Below, piece by piece: positions 12,204 through 23,931 of a DNA stretch of 64,000 bases. The translations under genes and the position numbers were made by a program. The notes below the pieces were generated by a model. It did not search any database. It was not told the origin of the DNA and saw only the letters and a list, made by a program, of their open reading frames with translations. The stretch is from Bradysia coprophila (lineage: Eukaryota; Arthropoda; Insecta; Diptera; Sciaridae), in contig NW_023503555.1 of assembly GCF_014529535.1 (NCBI RefSeq), positions 8,184,001 to 8,248,000 of the forward strand, given 5' to 3'. Numbering within the stretch: the stretch's first letter is position 1; every line of letters begins with the position of its first letter.

Positions 12204-12337
12204 TAGACCATCTTCAAGGCCGTTTGAAATACCATCCACGTTAAAAAAAAGTCTACAAATGAATGAATGAACGAGACATTTAACGAAACTTAAGTGAGGT
12301 TATGTGTGAAAGTACCGTATCTTGAAGACGATCTATA
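12204..12337. repeat. MITE with TATAGACCATCTTCAAG ends
   Basis: The left end TATAGACCATCTTCAAGGCC pairs with the right end CCGTATCTTGAAGACGATCT over 134 bases. The inner part (ACTTAAGTGAGGTTATG) recurs in the longer element at about 13910-14138, so the two are related. Confidence 0.6.
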
Positions 12338-12374
12338 ACAAAGCAAAATTTTCTCCAAGGTCCATTTATTTTGA

Positions 12375-12417
12375 CGAAGCACCTAGCAGGATAATATATT
12401 ATACTGCTAGGTGCTTT
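12375..12417. repeat. Minimal palindrome with AAGCACCTAGCA ends
   Basis: AAGCACCTAGCAGGATAATA and TATTATACTGCTAGGTGCTT form an almost complete 43-base hairpin. The same termini bound the 1.2 kb element at 59928-61166, so this looks like an extreme deletion derivative. Confidence 0.6.
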
Positions 12418-12619
12418 GACCTTGACTTTTTCTTTGAGTAATTGACAGCCATGCATTCGCGGCATCCATTTTTGAACTATGTCCACGCACTGTCGACAGA
12501 TGAATGTAAATTTTTTCTTTGTTTATTTGACGCAGCTCGCTCTCTCACGGCTCTCTCACGGAGTACATTTTGTTGAGTCAAGCGGACACTTGAGATTGAC
12601 TCGTTCGGTATGTGTTTTT

Positions 12620-13416
12620 TCTATCAGAGAAATGATAACAGATGGCGCTGCGCCGGCCCAGCCGGATAGAATGAGCATGACGGCACTTTTCATACAACGG
12701 GTGAAATGTCAAATTTACTTTGCACACAAATACCAACAAGCAAAACAAATAACTTTCGACTCGACGGATTGAAGTCAAACAAATTGTAATTACTTTTTCA
12801 TCCGGGCGAAACTGAACACAAGATAATTATTTTCCTGATTGGATGATTATTATAAAAGATATCGATGTTTGAAAATCGTCGCAAAATTCTTCAATTTTCA
12901 TAGGTTTGTTCCAAGGCCATATGAATTGTCAAATTTCATCCACAGAACCATAACCTCAATAATATCTCTGTGTAAATCGCCTACGCCTTCGCCTACGCCT
13001 TCGCCTATGGCCTTGGAACAAACCTATGAAAATTGAAGAATTTTGCGACGATTTGTATGAAATATCACGTAAGCGACGTTGCTGTGGATGAAATTGTCGT
13101 TGTTCGGGTTGCCAAAGTTCGTGTTTACACTTACTTGGAACAAACCTATACAATGATAGTTCAGTCAATATGGTTCAAATTGGTGAAAAAATTTCGTTGC
13201 GGTCAGTTTGACATGAAGAAAAAAAGAATTACACTTTGTTTGGCTTGAATCCGTCGAGTCGAAAATTAATTATTTTTTATTATTTCTTACATGATGACAT
13301 AACCACATTTTTTGACAGCCGGGGCTGTGGGTTTCAATTTTTTTTTCAAAAATGTAGTCGTACGCATTCTATCCGGTGAGGTGGCAGGAACGCACTCTGT
13401 TATCATTTCTCTGGTT
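12620..13416. repeat. Nested foldback region
   Basis: Several arms pair across a common centre. 12625-12690 pairs with 13355-13415 (AGAGAAATGATAACAGA, CCGGATAGAATG). 12748-12800 pairs with 13215-13262 (TTTCGACTCGACGGATT). 12870-12900 pairs with 13030-13060 (ATCGTCGCAAAATTCTTCAA). The centre is the MITE at 12899-13029. The open frames seen here are explained by these repeats and are not genes. Confidence 0.7.
12899..13029. mobile_element. MITE of the ATAGGTTTGTTCCAAGGCCAT family
   Basis: The inverted ends TTTTCATAGGTTTGTTCCAA and the reverse form bound 131 bases. The core has a tandem CGCCTACGCCTT run (12976-13007). Related ends occur at 13128-13150, 31737-32181, 20551 and 26156-26333. Confidence 0.7.
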
Positions 13417-13435
13417 TTTTTTATATTGGTGGAAC

Positions 13436-13602
13436 CAATGAAAGTATAAACCAGGTATGGTCTATTCATACAAACCGGAGGACATAGCGATTTCATATAA
13501 ACAAACTCACCTCTCATGAGATGTTTCTTTATATGCAATCGCTATGTCCTCCGCTCCATACAAAGTTTGACATTCGACCATACCTTGTGTTGACGTTCAT
13601 TG
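13436..13602. mobile_element. hAT-like MITE with exact 8-base target duplication
   Basis: The element begins CAATGAAAGTATAAACCAGG and ends in CATTG, with GGTGGAAC on both sides (13428-13435 and 13603-13610). It belongs to the family of 2751-2955, sharing CAATGAAAGT and GGTATGG ends and an inner palindrome. It lies directly against the nested foldback region. Confidence 0.88.
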
Positions 13603-13909
13603 GGTGGAACGGGGTTTCGGTGGGCTTTGAATTTAAGTTTATCTACACATTATAATGTCACACGCATGTTTAAGGTCTTTCTTTTGTGCTTGGTGAAGTC
13701 CTTTTTTCACCACGCAATCTGCGTAGCCTTCCAATTAAAAAATTGAATTTGTCAACAATGTGTAAATAACAAATTCAAATTCCATAATATTTTCGAAACA
13801 AATTTCATTTCTATTAGAATTCGCTAATTCAATACGTCCCTTTATACATTTAGATGTTCATTCCAGCAGCCACGAATCACAGTAGGCTAGGCTCTATGTT
13901 TCTTTTGTA

Positions 13910-14138
13910 CGGATAGATAGATCATTTTCATGACCTTGTAAACGTCAGACACGATCCCAACTGTCAGACATGTCGAAAAATATCGAATGAATTGAACGAA
14001 CGATTTTCATATAAAAATCAGTAAATTAAACGCAGTTAACGTCAATTGAATGAGGTTAAGGACTACTTGACGAAAAATTAAGTGGGGTTATGTTGACAAA
14101 TACCGTATAATGAAAATGATCTATATGACTTACTTTCA
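13910..14138. repeat. MITE with ATAGATCATTTTCAT ends
   Basis: The left end ATAGATCATTTTCATGACC pairs with the right end ATAATGAAAATGATCTATAT. The right part is shared with the element at 12204-12337. No gene is in it. Confidence 0.55.
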
Positions 14139-14205
14139 TGGTATGAGATTGTTCTCGTTGTATGGGATTGTTTGTACAGCATACAGCTGTAGTTTTTATC
14201 TAGGT

Positions 14206-14418
14206 TGCATTTGAGGAGGTTATGCCGATCTGCAATTTTTCACTGGAGCCGAATAGCAAAAAAAATATGGCGGCTATGGGTAACTCTAGCTACATTTCAG
14301 TTCATAATTTCAACTGAACTGAAATCACGCCACAATTTTGTATGAAAATTATAGCACCGTTCAGCGGATTTTTGCGAGCCCGGTGATCTGCGTATCTGGC
14401 GTAACTTCCTCATAGAAA
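14206..14418. repeat. Diverged inverted-repeat element
   Basis: GAGGAGGTTATGCCGATCTG pairs imperfectly with CTGCGTATCTGGCGTAACTT followed by CCTCATA. The centre is another palindrome (CATTTCAGTTC...GAACTGAAAT). It is a loose match to the GGAGGTCACGCAGAT family at 57481-57666. Confidence 0.5.
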
Positions 14419-14812
14419 GTCTTATTTCATCAACATAGCCATAATCTCAACGTTGTAACGAACATTTTGTCAGCCATATTCTTTGGTTATGTTTATGGCA
14501 ACTCAAGTATCTGTCATTTCCCGATCCGATGAATCCCTCACTCAACTAAATTAAAATTCGTAACTGGTGTGACCACAACCACGGCGGCCAAAACTGAAAT
14601 CGAACTTAGTTCTTTCTCCAAATAAAGAACAAAAATTTATTCAATACCCAACTTGTTAGATTTTTATTGGAGTCATGAGCAGGCTCCATGTAAATACACA
14701 AAAAATCGCCAAAAGAATATAGCTGCGAATAGAACTAACAGAACTTTCGACGCTTGATGCAATAAGTATAATCTGAAAATTGCAAGAAATGTTATTCTTA
14801 GTACGTTTTTGC

Positions 14813-14924
14813 AACGCACCAGCACTTGCGTATATTGCATAGATTTACACTGATAAAAACAAGTTCATACAACTAAGATACTTTTCATGTCATTGTTAAG
14901 TGTAGTGCAAATGCCGGTGCGTTG
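14813..14924. repeat. Short MITE with CAACGCACCAGCACTTGC ends
   Basis: The left end CAACGCACCAGCACTTGC pairs with the right end GCAAATGCCGGTGCGTTG over 112 bases. The termini resemble those of the CAACGCACTTC family at 19889 and 45862. Confidence 0.6.
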
Positions 14925-15260
14925 GTGGTTGATATACAAGGTGATGAATAATGTCGTTGAACGGGACAAATGATGGAAATGATTCATGTCGATGCGAAGG
15001 CAAAGTGTCGGTTAACATTGGAAGAATATCCTTGCTGTCTGTAAGACGCAGGCTACAAGATTTTCACCAGTGAAAGCAACGCACTGTCTAGCACCGAAGC
15101 TGGCGTTGGTCAAAGTGAAAACGTCAAAACAAGGACGCAATTGACTATTCACCCGAGAAACGGCTACTAAAAATTCGAGGTGAGTCGAGACAATTATGTA
15201 GGAGAATGATGTCTTTTTATGCAAAGGAGACCTAAAATCTGTGCGAAAAATGAGGACACC

Positions 15261-16268
15261 CTAGGTGACGGGAAAAATCTCCGAGTGTATTATCGTTTCA
15301 TCGGCGATAATATCGTTTCATGGACGATAATATCTTTGCTCGGACGATATTATTGTTTCAGAAAACGATATTATCGTCCGGAAAACGATATTATTGTCGT
15401 CTGATACAATAATATCGTATCAAAAACAATAATGTTGTTTCAATCGGCGATAATATCGTTTCACTGGTGATATTATCACTGCAGAAACGATAATATCGTT
15501 GCATGAAACGATATTATCATCGCAAAAACCATAATATCGTTTCAATCGTTTCTGTACGATAATATCGTTTCATGGCCGATAATATCATTGCACGGACGAT
15601 AATATTGTTGCATGAAACGATATTATCGTCGGTAAAACAATAATATCGTTTTAATCGGCGATAATATCGTTTCACTGGTGATATTATCACTGTAGAAACG
15701 ATAATGTTAATGCATTAAACGATAATATCGTCGCAAAAACAATAATATCGTTTTAATCGACGATAATATCGTTTCATGGGCGATATTATCACTGCAGAAA
15801 TGATAATATTGTTGCATGAAACGATATTATTGTCTGGAAAACGATATTATTGTCGTCTGATACGATATTATCGTCGCTCGGACGATAATATTGTTTCACT
15901 GGTGATAATATCATATCAGAAATGATAATATCGTTTGTTGGGCGATAATATCGTTTCACTGGTGATATTATCACTGCAGAAACGATAATATTGTTGCATG
16001 AAACGATATTAACGTCGCAAAAACAATAATATCGTTTCAATAGACGATAATATCGTTTCAATCGACGATAATATCGTTTCAATCGACGATAATATCGTTT
16101 CATTGGCGATAATATCGTTGCACGGACGATAATATTGTTGCATGAAACGATATTATCTTCGGGAAAACAATATTATTGTCGTCTGATACGATATTATCGT
16201 CGCTCGGACGATAATGTCGTCGTTGAAAACAATAATATCGTCACAAACGATCGGAGATTTTTCACTAG
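15261..16268. mobile_element. Element with terminal repeats and a palindromic-satellite core
   Basis: The outer ends CTAGGTGACGGGAAAAATCT and ATCGGAGATTTTTCACTAG are inverted copies of each other. Almost the whole 1 kb between them is a degenerate array of self-complementary units of the type ACGATAATATCGTTTCA, in changing order and orientation, with variants such as GATATTATCACTGCAGAAAC. Open frames rich in KRYYRRL are translations of this array and are not genes. It lies just downstream of FAR1. Confidence 0.8.
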
Positions 16269-16342
16269 CCCATTGACTGTCATTCATGTGCTTTTCCGAT
16301 TGTGCTCTTCTTTATGGGTACTAGTATGGGATAAAATGATTT

Positions 16343-19300
16343 TCAAGCAGCTCGTTTAACATACCTTGCCATTTTCCTTCTACTCTTTGGCAATGACTTT
16401 GGATTTTGCTTGAGCAGGAATGTTCTCAGACCCAGTGCGTATGGTTCAAAGAAGGAATTCCAGTCGATTTGCGTAACATCGAACTGAAAGGTAGTTCGAT
16501 CGCTGGAACTCATATGTGTTAACAATTCGCGGAGATTATCGTCAGTAAAATGCCATTGATGTGTAACGAAATACTCTAAGGTTCGGGTTGCTTTTGTTAG
16601 CTGGTTTTGCATTTTGACCATGCTACATGTAACAAACCAAAAAATCGATAAAAAAAACTGATGAGACCAATGAAACTGACGATTGAAACGCACGATAATC
16701 AAATTTTAAGCTCGTCTTAAACTTGCGTTTGAATCATCGAAATTTTTATGGTTCTGCGTACTCACATTTGTTTTTTGCCCGTTGACCATGATACAAAGTC
16801 CAGAACATGTGCAGGCAGGTAGTGAAACAAATAATGTAGAATCGTATGTTTTAATCGATTCGTATGTAGCACTGCAGCAGTAGGATACCAAATAGCATTT
16901 TCCAGTGGATGTTGAATGAGGTGTGTAACAGATTTATTCATTATTTCTCTCCAAGTTATCGGCTGTCGCTTCCCATTAACGCAGTTGTACACGATCATAT
17001 CACGAGTGTTCGTAGTTGCGGTACGCCAGGCTGCTGCTATCATCATATTGACAACGAAATCAACCGGAATCACGTCACCAATGAAGTCTCCCTCACAAAT
17101 TATTGTATGCAGTAGACCATTTCCAACAGCTGATATTAAGGAATTTGGTCCACTGTAACTGTCTAACCAACCGGGTGTTGGCTCATTGTAGCAAGCAACC
17201 ACTACAGTCACAAATTTATCAGAAAATTATTAAAATTCGGAAATGTTAGGTTTAGATGTAAAATATCACCTATTGATGGACGAACAACAGTGACGGGCAA
17301 ACTTCCCGCTTCTTTAAGTATCAAATGTTCAGCAAGGGCCTTAGTGAATGTGTATGTGTTTGGTCGTTGGCCAATTAACGACGGAGTGAGCTGTGATCGC
17401 AATGGTAATTTAATTTATTTCTGTGATGCGCTGGTCTGAACGTAAGGTTAGGATAAAACGTTGTATTAATTATTAAGGAGATAGCTGATTAACTACTGTG
17501 AGCTAGATCGCGCACGGAGGCCTCCGTTGGGCCTATTGTGCTACTATCGATGATTTGTTTCGGTTCTATCCTGATTCCTGGAATCTACCTGAACTAACGA
17601 TGAAGTTCAGGACGTCCTTGGGTAGCATATGTTTGATGGACTGGTATTGAATGGTGTAGTTGCCTAGATGCTTCATCCTGTTTAGAATGTAGGCAGGGCA
17701 GTCACACAGAAAATGCTCAGCTGTGTCAGTATGGTGACCGCATTAGTCACAGCTCGAATCAGAACGTTTGCCTATAGTGGTGAGGTGTTTGTTGAAGCCG
17801 TAGTGTCCAGTGATCACTCCAGTGTATAATTTTAACCTCGTACGACTGATATTAATTAAGTACTTGGTGTTGTTGGTGTTGGCTAACGTATCAGCTTTTT
17901 CGTTACCCTCGAAGCCCGAGTGAGCTCGAACAAAGGCTGGAACCCATACTAGCTTCAAATTATTTACCTGTGCTATTTGGTTCACTAGGTGCCAGCATTC
18001 TAACGATAGGGCAGAACTTTGCGTGTACGACTTAAGTGCTTTTAGGGCTGCTTGGCTATCTGAACGAATATATATTGATTGTCGAATGGAATTGTCATCT
18101 ATCAAAGAATGGCCCGCGGCCAAGATAGCCCGAAGTTCAGCAAGAAAAATCGATGAAAAACGTTGTATGCAACACGTTGCGAAATGGTGGATTTTTGTCA
18201 CATCTAGAAAACACTGCACACTGCATAAAACATACAATACAAACATTCCTGAGCGGTAGCTCTTATCTCTGAAGCATCCAAATTTGACACTTGTGAATTA
18301 AGTGCGATAAAACCCCTTGCAAATCCTTTATCACACTAGTGCGATAAAATACGATCATACGACAATGCACACAGGCGGCGTAAGTTACAAATATCATCAC
18401 TGAATTGCATAAAGAACTATTTCCTAATCATTTCTTACTTATTTGTTTGAGATCATTTTTCATAAATCACTTTTCAATTGAATCGCATGTAAAAGCCGCG
18501 AGATTATAATTAGCAACATGTTCGTATTCGCAGACCTAAAATGGTCGATTTGTTAGCAGTTAACACAAATTACTTTCGCGGGTATTTCCCGGTTTGACTA
18601 TCGTTTGGGGTTTATCGCAAACAGAAAAGAGTAAAATGTTTTCCACGGAAAAAGTCTTTCTTTAGAACTTATAATGAAATTTAGATCGTTCGACGGATAT
18701 GGAAGTGTATGAAGAGTTATAAAGTCACTCACTTTATCTAAAACATCTTCGGGCAACCAGTCTACCAAACTGATAATATTGGCTGGATCGTATGGTGGCG
18801 GATAGATAACTTCTTGAATTTCGCTTCGATCGCAATTGCAATATGCTGTGGATACATGCACTAAAGCCTGTGAATATCGAGTGATTAACATCTCTCATCG
18901 ATATGAGTTAAAGTCACCAGTAATTACATCCAACTGCACCATCCGATGACATAGTTCCAATAAACTTCTGGTGCCCAACATGTTGATCTTAACCGCCAGC
19001 TCCAATTTTTCATCAAATTTAATTGTTGCGGCCAAATGATACACGACGGATACTCTTCGGCAGAGCAACTCTTGATCACTATCCGATATACCCAGCTGCA
19101 TATGGGTTACATCACCACAAATCGGAACGACCTTCTTCAATGCATGTAACTTTCCACTACGGACGGTGTCGTAGATCTACATTAATGTAAGAGGCAGCGT
19201 CAGTGTGCTCCCATTGATTTCAATTTAACCTGTGACATACGGCTATTCATCTGTTATCGATAACGACGACAAAAACAATGACAAGCTCTGGGTAATATGG

Positions 19301-19715
19301 TTCATCATATAGTAAAATTCATGTTAAAAAAAATTGAAGTACAAGATTTGAAATGAACTGATTAAAAGTACTTTGATCGATGGAAGTAATAGACCAGACC
19401 CGATAATACTGGTTATATGATTGCCGTCTGTGACAGGTTAAAAGACACTCACCGTCGAATTAAGTAAATCGTTCAATCGAGCTGCAACTCCTTGCCCACG
19501 CTTTGGTCTCATCAACAGATAGATATTTTCGATTTCTGGACATGATCGCAGCAGTTTTTCCACCAATAACTAGAATTGCGTAACCTCGTTCACAGCACTG
19601 AATCAAAATTTCAATTTACCTGTCCAACAAAACCGGTGCCTCCAGTAATGAATACACTCCTACCAGCGTAAAATTGTGGAATTGAAATGTAGGGACTATC
19701 CATTCCATCCGCCAT
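16343..19715 (-). CDS. Fatty acyl-CoA reductase, copy 1
   Basis: This gene makes a long-chain fatty alcohol from a fatty acyl-CoA using NADPH, as other insect FAR proteins do for cuticle lipids, wax or pheromone. Exons: 19715-19620, 19569-19453, 19176-18928, 18867-18733, 17390-17270, 17201-16766, 16622-16343. All joins are GT-AG and in frame, giving 477 residues. Visible marks are the Rossmann motif TGGTGFVG in exon 1, LLMRPKRGQ in exon 2, HVSTAYCN in exon 4, the YTFTK form of the Tyr-x3-Lys active site in exon 5, and the C-terminal sterile-type domain in exons 6-7 ([19 protein letters not shown]). The last exon may instead splice at a good donor (AAG/GTATGT) to a missed small exon, since the usual C-terminal membrane helix is absent. 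Compared with FAR2 the first exon is shorter: the ATG used there is lost here. Intron 4 holds a LINE fragment and intron 2 a MITE. Confidence 0.85.
17455..18150 (-). mobile_element. LINE fragment with RNase H domain in FAR1 intron 4
   Basis: On the minus strand, [33 protein letters not shown] and [20 protein letters not shown] are the RNase H core of an I/R1-type non-LTR retrotransposon. They are followed by a zinc-knuckle-like tail ([15 protein letters not shown]) and the end of the element. The frame is interrupted by a TAA just before the tail (about 17745-17750) and the 5' part is missing. It is an old 5'-truncated insertion. Confidence 0.78.
18301..18413. repeat. Interspersed repeat with GCACTAGTGCGATAAA
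   Basis: About 113 bases match 25573-25695 and 54291-54412. The shared order is GATAAAACCCCTTGCAAATC, then CACTAGTGCGATAAAATACG, GGCGGCGTAAGTTACAAATA and TCATCACTGAATTGCATAAA. No end repeats are obvious. Confidence 0.75.
19225..19440. mobile_element. MITE inserted in FAR1 intron 2
   Basis: AACCTGTGACATACGGC and GCCGTCTGTGACAGGTT are inverted ends over about 215 bases. The matching intron of FAR2 (29236-29262) runs straight through TTTCAATTTGAAAGAC. FAR2 thus shows the empty site and dates the insertion after the gene duplication. Confidence 0.75.
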
Positions 19716-19888
19716 TCACGTATTCCGATTTTGATCGGTTTCTGACCACGAATTTCGAATTTCAATTTGATTTAAAATCGATCCTTAAATGCAGAGTAAG
19801 TTACGGTAAGCTCTAAATATAATTCTTATGAAGACTTTCATAATGATGTGTATAAACAAGTTTTGTTTACTCATATTTTGTGAACCAT

Positions 19889-20056
19889 CAACGCGCTTCA
19901 AGCATGAGTGGTACACTAAATAGACTCCTGAAACTGGACAGTGTATCATACAAACGTAAAACAGTTTTGCATGTAAACAGTTTTACAGTATTTGCATGTA
20001 AAATAGAGTACATTCTGCAGCTGACCACTATGAATAATTATGCTTGAAGTGCGTTG
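19889..20056. mobile_element. hAT-like MITE, CAACGCGCTTCAAGC ends
   Basis: The inverted ends CAACGCGCTTCAAGCAT and ATGCTTGAAGTGCGTTG bound 168 bases. GAACCAT (eight bases if the first C is counted, GAACCATC) is repeated at 19882-19888 and 20057-20063. The second copy is at 45862-46011. Confidence 0.82.
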
Positions 20057-20230
20057 GAACCATCAATGAGTTTATAGTGTGAATTTGATCTTGTGTACAT
20101 ATCTCATGCATCGTTCATAAGAAAAGTTGATTTAATATTGTTTGAGGCAGGTATAAAGCGGACATAGGGCGCTAAAGTCTCGGGAAGAAATAAATGCGTT
20201 TTTAAAGCTAGTACACTTGGGGGGTAATCG

Positions 20231-21748
20231 TACAAAATCCGGAGAGTTAAAATCCGGAATTACAAAATCCAGACAAAAAAATCCGGAAGCCTCAAAATCC
20301 GGAAGCCTCATAATCTGGAAACTTCAAAATCAGGAAGCTTCAAAATCCTGATCGATGTTAAACTTTACGGATTCCGTCCGGATTTTTTCCGGATAACTTT
20401 GACGAAGATGTTAGCTTGGCGAAGATGTTGGAACTTTGCAAAATTCTGAAAACTGTTATTAGTGATAGTATTGAAACTGCAGTGTCACATAATTGGCACA
20501 GTGGCAGTGAAAATTCAAAAGTCGTCGGAGGCAAATAATACACACTTTCCATAGGTTTGTTCCATCCTATAGTATAGTAAAAAAAGAGTTTTAAAAAGAC
20601 GAAAACGAACGAGAGCATCCACAGACGCAAACATAGCCACAGCAACATTCATTCATTAAAACGTAAATGCGAGGTTGTGTTGTTTCTCTGTGGATGACGA
20701 TTGACATTTTCAACGACCTTGTTCCTATTGTTGCAATTATTGCAATTTTTTAGAATCACATTTGTCAATGTACACAGGGATTTAATTCGGTGTATACTCT
20801 AGGCTTACGGATACCATTCAACAATCTTCTACAGAACTGTCACTCTTCCATCTTCACGTAGAGATCTGATAGTATAACTGTTGAGCAAAGAGAGAGCTAT
20901 TTCGACCTCGGAAGTTTTGCGAAAAAGTTCTAAAAAATGGCGTCCAAAACTGTAAATCCTCATCCACCTGAGTAGGACCCGTCATTTCTAGATATTTGTT
21001 TGATAAAAATTATAGATTTTTTTTTGCTGAGATATGGTTTTCGCTGCAGGAAAAGAAAACGTACTAAAACGTGAAATGCTGTCAAGAGTTGACAGAAGGG
21101 ATAAGCAAAATAAATACAGAAAAGGCATAAAATATGGACGCTACCAACTGTAATTGACACAGTTGCATTGACAATTGAATATTGTAATTTCAAGTGGGAA
21201 AATATAAAAAGTTGCTTCTGGTTATTCTTGAAATATATTCTTTAATTGCTAGGTTTGGTTTAGTAGTTAATGGATGAAATCAGCGCCGCAGGCCTTGAAA
21301 TAAATAGAAAAATAAAAAAGCGGGGTCGAGGGGCGGCAGCCCCCGCTGAGGGGGGTCAAGGGGGGAGAATACCCCCTTGAAGGTTCAATGACACTTTGTC
21401 CGGGTGTTTTTGATGTGTCTGAAGTTAGCTTAGTACAGATTTTTTATGATGAATTAGGTACAACCATTACAACTGTTATAATTGTCATAACTTTATGGAC
21501 TTATTCTATTATTTAAAGAAAAGAGTTGTACCTTCTACATACAGCTTTTTCCTTCCATCCTGATTGTTGTACCGAGTCGGTGCAGGCACATGTGCTTTTG
21601 CACCAAATTTAACCTGGATTTTGTAATTCGGTATTTTGAAGCATCTAGATTTTGAGGTTTCCGGATTCTGAGGCTTCCGGATTTTGAAGCCTCCGGATTT
21701 TTTTGTCTGGATTTTGTAATTCCGGATTTTAGTTCTCCGGATTTTGTA
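20231..21748. mobile_element. 1.5 kb element with subterminal AATCCGGAAGCCTCA repeats
   Basis: Both ends are inverted copies of TACAAAATCCGGAGA followed by TAAAATCCGGAATTACAAAA and a run of 15-16-base units (AATCCGGAAGCCTCAA) in tandem. The inside holds a piece of the ATAGGTTTGTTCC family (about 20550-20720) and a G/C-rich block (21320-21385). No transposase is seen. Subterminal repeats of this kind are often transposase binding sites, which is an inference here. Confidence 0.72.
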
Positions 21749-21756
21749 GGGGAGCC

Positions 21757-22029
21757 GAGTTTTGGGACTATTGAGGTGGTGGAATGTTGGTTTCTAAAGT
21801 CTCACCACTGCACATGATACCCTATTATCCCAGTTCGAGAAATTGTGAGGAACGGACACAGTAGGATTAAAACCATCAGAAGTGGTATGTCCCGTTCTAT
21901 CTAATAAAATGTCGATCCACGTGACCCTCGACTCTCCTCACAATTTCTCGAACTGGGATAATAGGGTATCATGTGCAGTGGTGAGACTTTAGAAACCAAC
22001 ATTCCACCACCTCAATAGTCCCAAAACTC
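21757..22029. mobile_element. MITE with about 95-base nearly perfect arms
   Basis: GAGTTTTGGGACTATTGAGG to AGAAATTGTGAGGA pairs with its inverted copy at 21938-22029 almost without mismatch. The loop is about 85 bases. It lies directly next to the preceding element. Decayed relatives follow at about 22140-22290. Confidence 0.8.
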
Positions 22030-23460
22030 CAGTAAAAACAAAACAAACAAAAAATCACAGATGAGGAGAGATATGAATGAACCGAATTTTTTTTATTTGG
22101 GAAACCGTCTTTTTGTGACATAGCTTTCCTCAGATATCCTTCTTTTTCTCAAAATTGCTCGAACTGTGAAAATGGGGAATCATGTAGAGTGCTAAAATTT
22201 TGAGAAGCAACATTCCATCACTTCAATAATCCTAAAAATTCAGAGGGGAACTGGTAGATGATAGATCAACATTTGACCACCTCAACAATCGTAAAAATCC
22301 GGAAGGGAAACCTAACTAAAAATCTCAGAAATACTGCAAAATCGTCGAACTCTGGAATTGGGATGATGACACGTGTGGAGTCGAGGAACCGACACACCAC
22401 ATCAAACACCAATAAATCCAAAATTTGGAAAAAGAGTTAAGAAAATCGGTTTTTTTCTTCAGTGACTTGCTAAAACTATCAAGTCTAAACTTTAGGGAGG
22501 TCACGCAGATTCAGACACAACAGACTTGACGATAAAATGACGGATTTTACCATAGCACTGAGACTGAACCAAGCACTTGAACAGATTTTTTAAAAGGCCA
22601 TTTACCTTCTCTAATATGATTTGTCACAAATATAACATTTTTTGAACCGCCACAAGTATAAATTTAAAAATAGCCTCTAAAGTAGAAAAATTTGAAATTG
22701 TTAGTTCACTTTAAATTGTAGATAAGTAGATAGTGCTTGGTTAAATGCTATGATTTCACACAAAAATTTACATCTATTCGATTTTTTATACGTAAAATCA
22801 TCAAAAATTGTGTGTTCCCGCGCATCTAAGAAAATGGCCTCCGGAAAGTTTACAGCCTTCGATTTTTCTTTGTAAAATAGTTATTTAAATTACAGGAGTC
22901 GAAAAACAATTATTAAAATTCCGAGACTGATGATGTATTGCAACATGAGAATGCGTTTTTGTGTTCTGAGTGAAAATATGTGCACAATCGCATATGTGCG
23001 AGTGTGGAACATTTTGACATTTTCTTAATGTGCGAATTCGATTAATATAATCGTAGTTTCGATATGATGTAAGTAATTTGTAAACCAGAAGTAAATTTTG
23101 CGCATTCATATGAGTTCATGAATGAATGACTGAACGATCGTTTTTATATATTATGCGATATTGCATCAAGACAGTGAGAGTTACAAATTTCCCCACAGAC
23201 CACAGCATTATGGACAAACTTAGAAACTTGAGGAAACATTAAATGCAAATCATTTGTTTTATCGCATTGCAATTGATAAAGATAATATTACATCATACCA
23301 CCTTCTACTAATGCTACTCCACTTCAAAACAAGTACCGAACTTGTTACTATGTTGACATACATTTTTGGCTTGAGACGAGTAAATATATAGTTTTTGTGC
23401 GAATTTTTTGATCCGAGGCGATGCCGAGGTCAATAGATCAGTGTCAAATAGCGGTTTCTT
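22030..23460. other. Non-coding stretch with decayed MITE pieces
   Basis: No gene is supported. About 22140-22290 repeats motifs of the element just upstream (AACATTCCATCACTTCAATA). A diverged GGAGGTCACGCAGATTCAGA (about 22496) and GTTCCCGCGCATCTAA (about 22814) match the two halves of the 57481-57666 family. Thus an old copy of that family probably spans about 22487-22850. Confidence 0.5.
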
Positions 23461-23465
23461 CTCTC

Positions 23466-23634
23466 AAAAAGTGTCAAATGAGTTGTCAATTTCACAAAGC
23501 TAACCTCAAAAGATGTTTCGTTCACAGAGCCGCCCCTTGAAATGTATGAAAATTTGTGCGGCGTCTCACCATCCAATACTTTTTTTGTTCGATTTGAGGT
23601 TAGCTTTGTGAAAATGACAACTTATTTGACAGCT
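23466..23634. mobile_element. MITE with TGTCAAATGAGTTGTCAAT ends
   Basis: TGTCAAATGAGTTGTCAATT plus CACAAAGCTAACCTCAAA pairs with the inverted copy ending ACTTATTTGACA, arms about 43 bases. The unpaired centre is about 80 bases. Confidence 0.72.
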
Positions 23635-23863
23635 CAAACGACATTGACAATGATCTTCGAAAACAAGACTTTTTATTTAATATCCCGAGTCCAATCTTTA
23701 AAATCTACTATCTCGTCCAAATCTTCACCAATTTGGACATGCAAAATCTCGTTGAACGCGTGCACCCGGTGCAAATTATTTATTTATGCCACTCGACATC
23801 ATAATATGCAAAATTTGCAAACTTTAGATGCCTCTCTGGCATAAAACGTTGTATGAATCACGG

Positions 23864-23931
23864 TGCAAAGTACTTTATTAGGCTCACGATGTGTACAATT
23901 ACACATCTAGAGCCTAATAAAGTACTTTGCA
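23864..23931. repeat. Short palindrome with GTGCAAAGTACTTTATTAGG ends
   Basis: GTGCAAAGTACTTTATTAGG and its inverted copy frame an 18-base or so loop. A longer relative with the same ends lies at about 45715-45807 around GAGGCCGCAGGCC. Confidence 0.7.

Noticed and set aside
15789-16103. Long open frame rich in KRYYRRL repeats
   Set aside because: It is a translation of the palindromic ACGATAATATCGT satellite. All frames look alike and no gene signal is present.
15261-16268. CRISPR-like array
   Set aside because: Units are irregular, palindromic and without distinct spacers, and the genome is eukaryotic.
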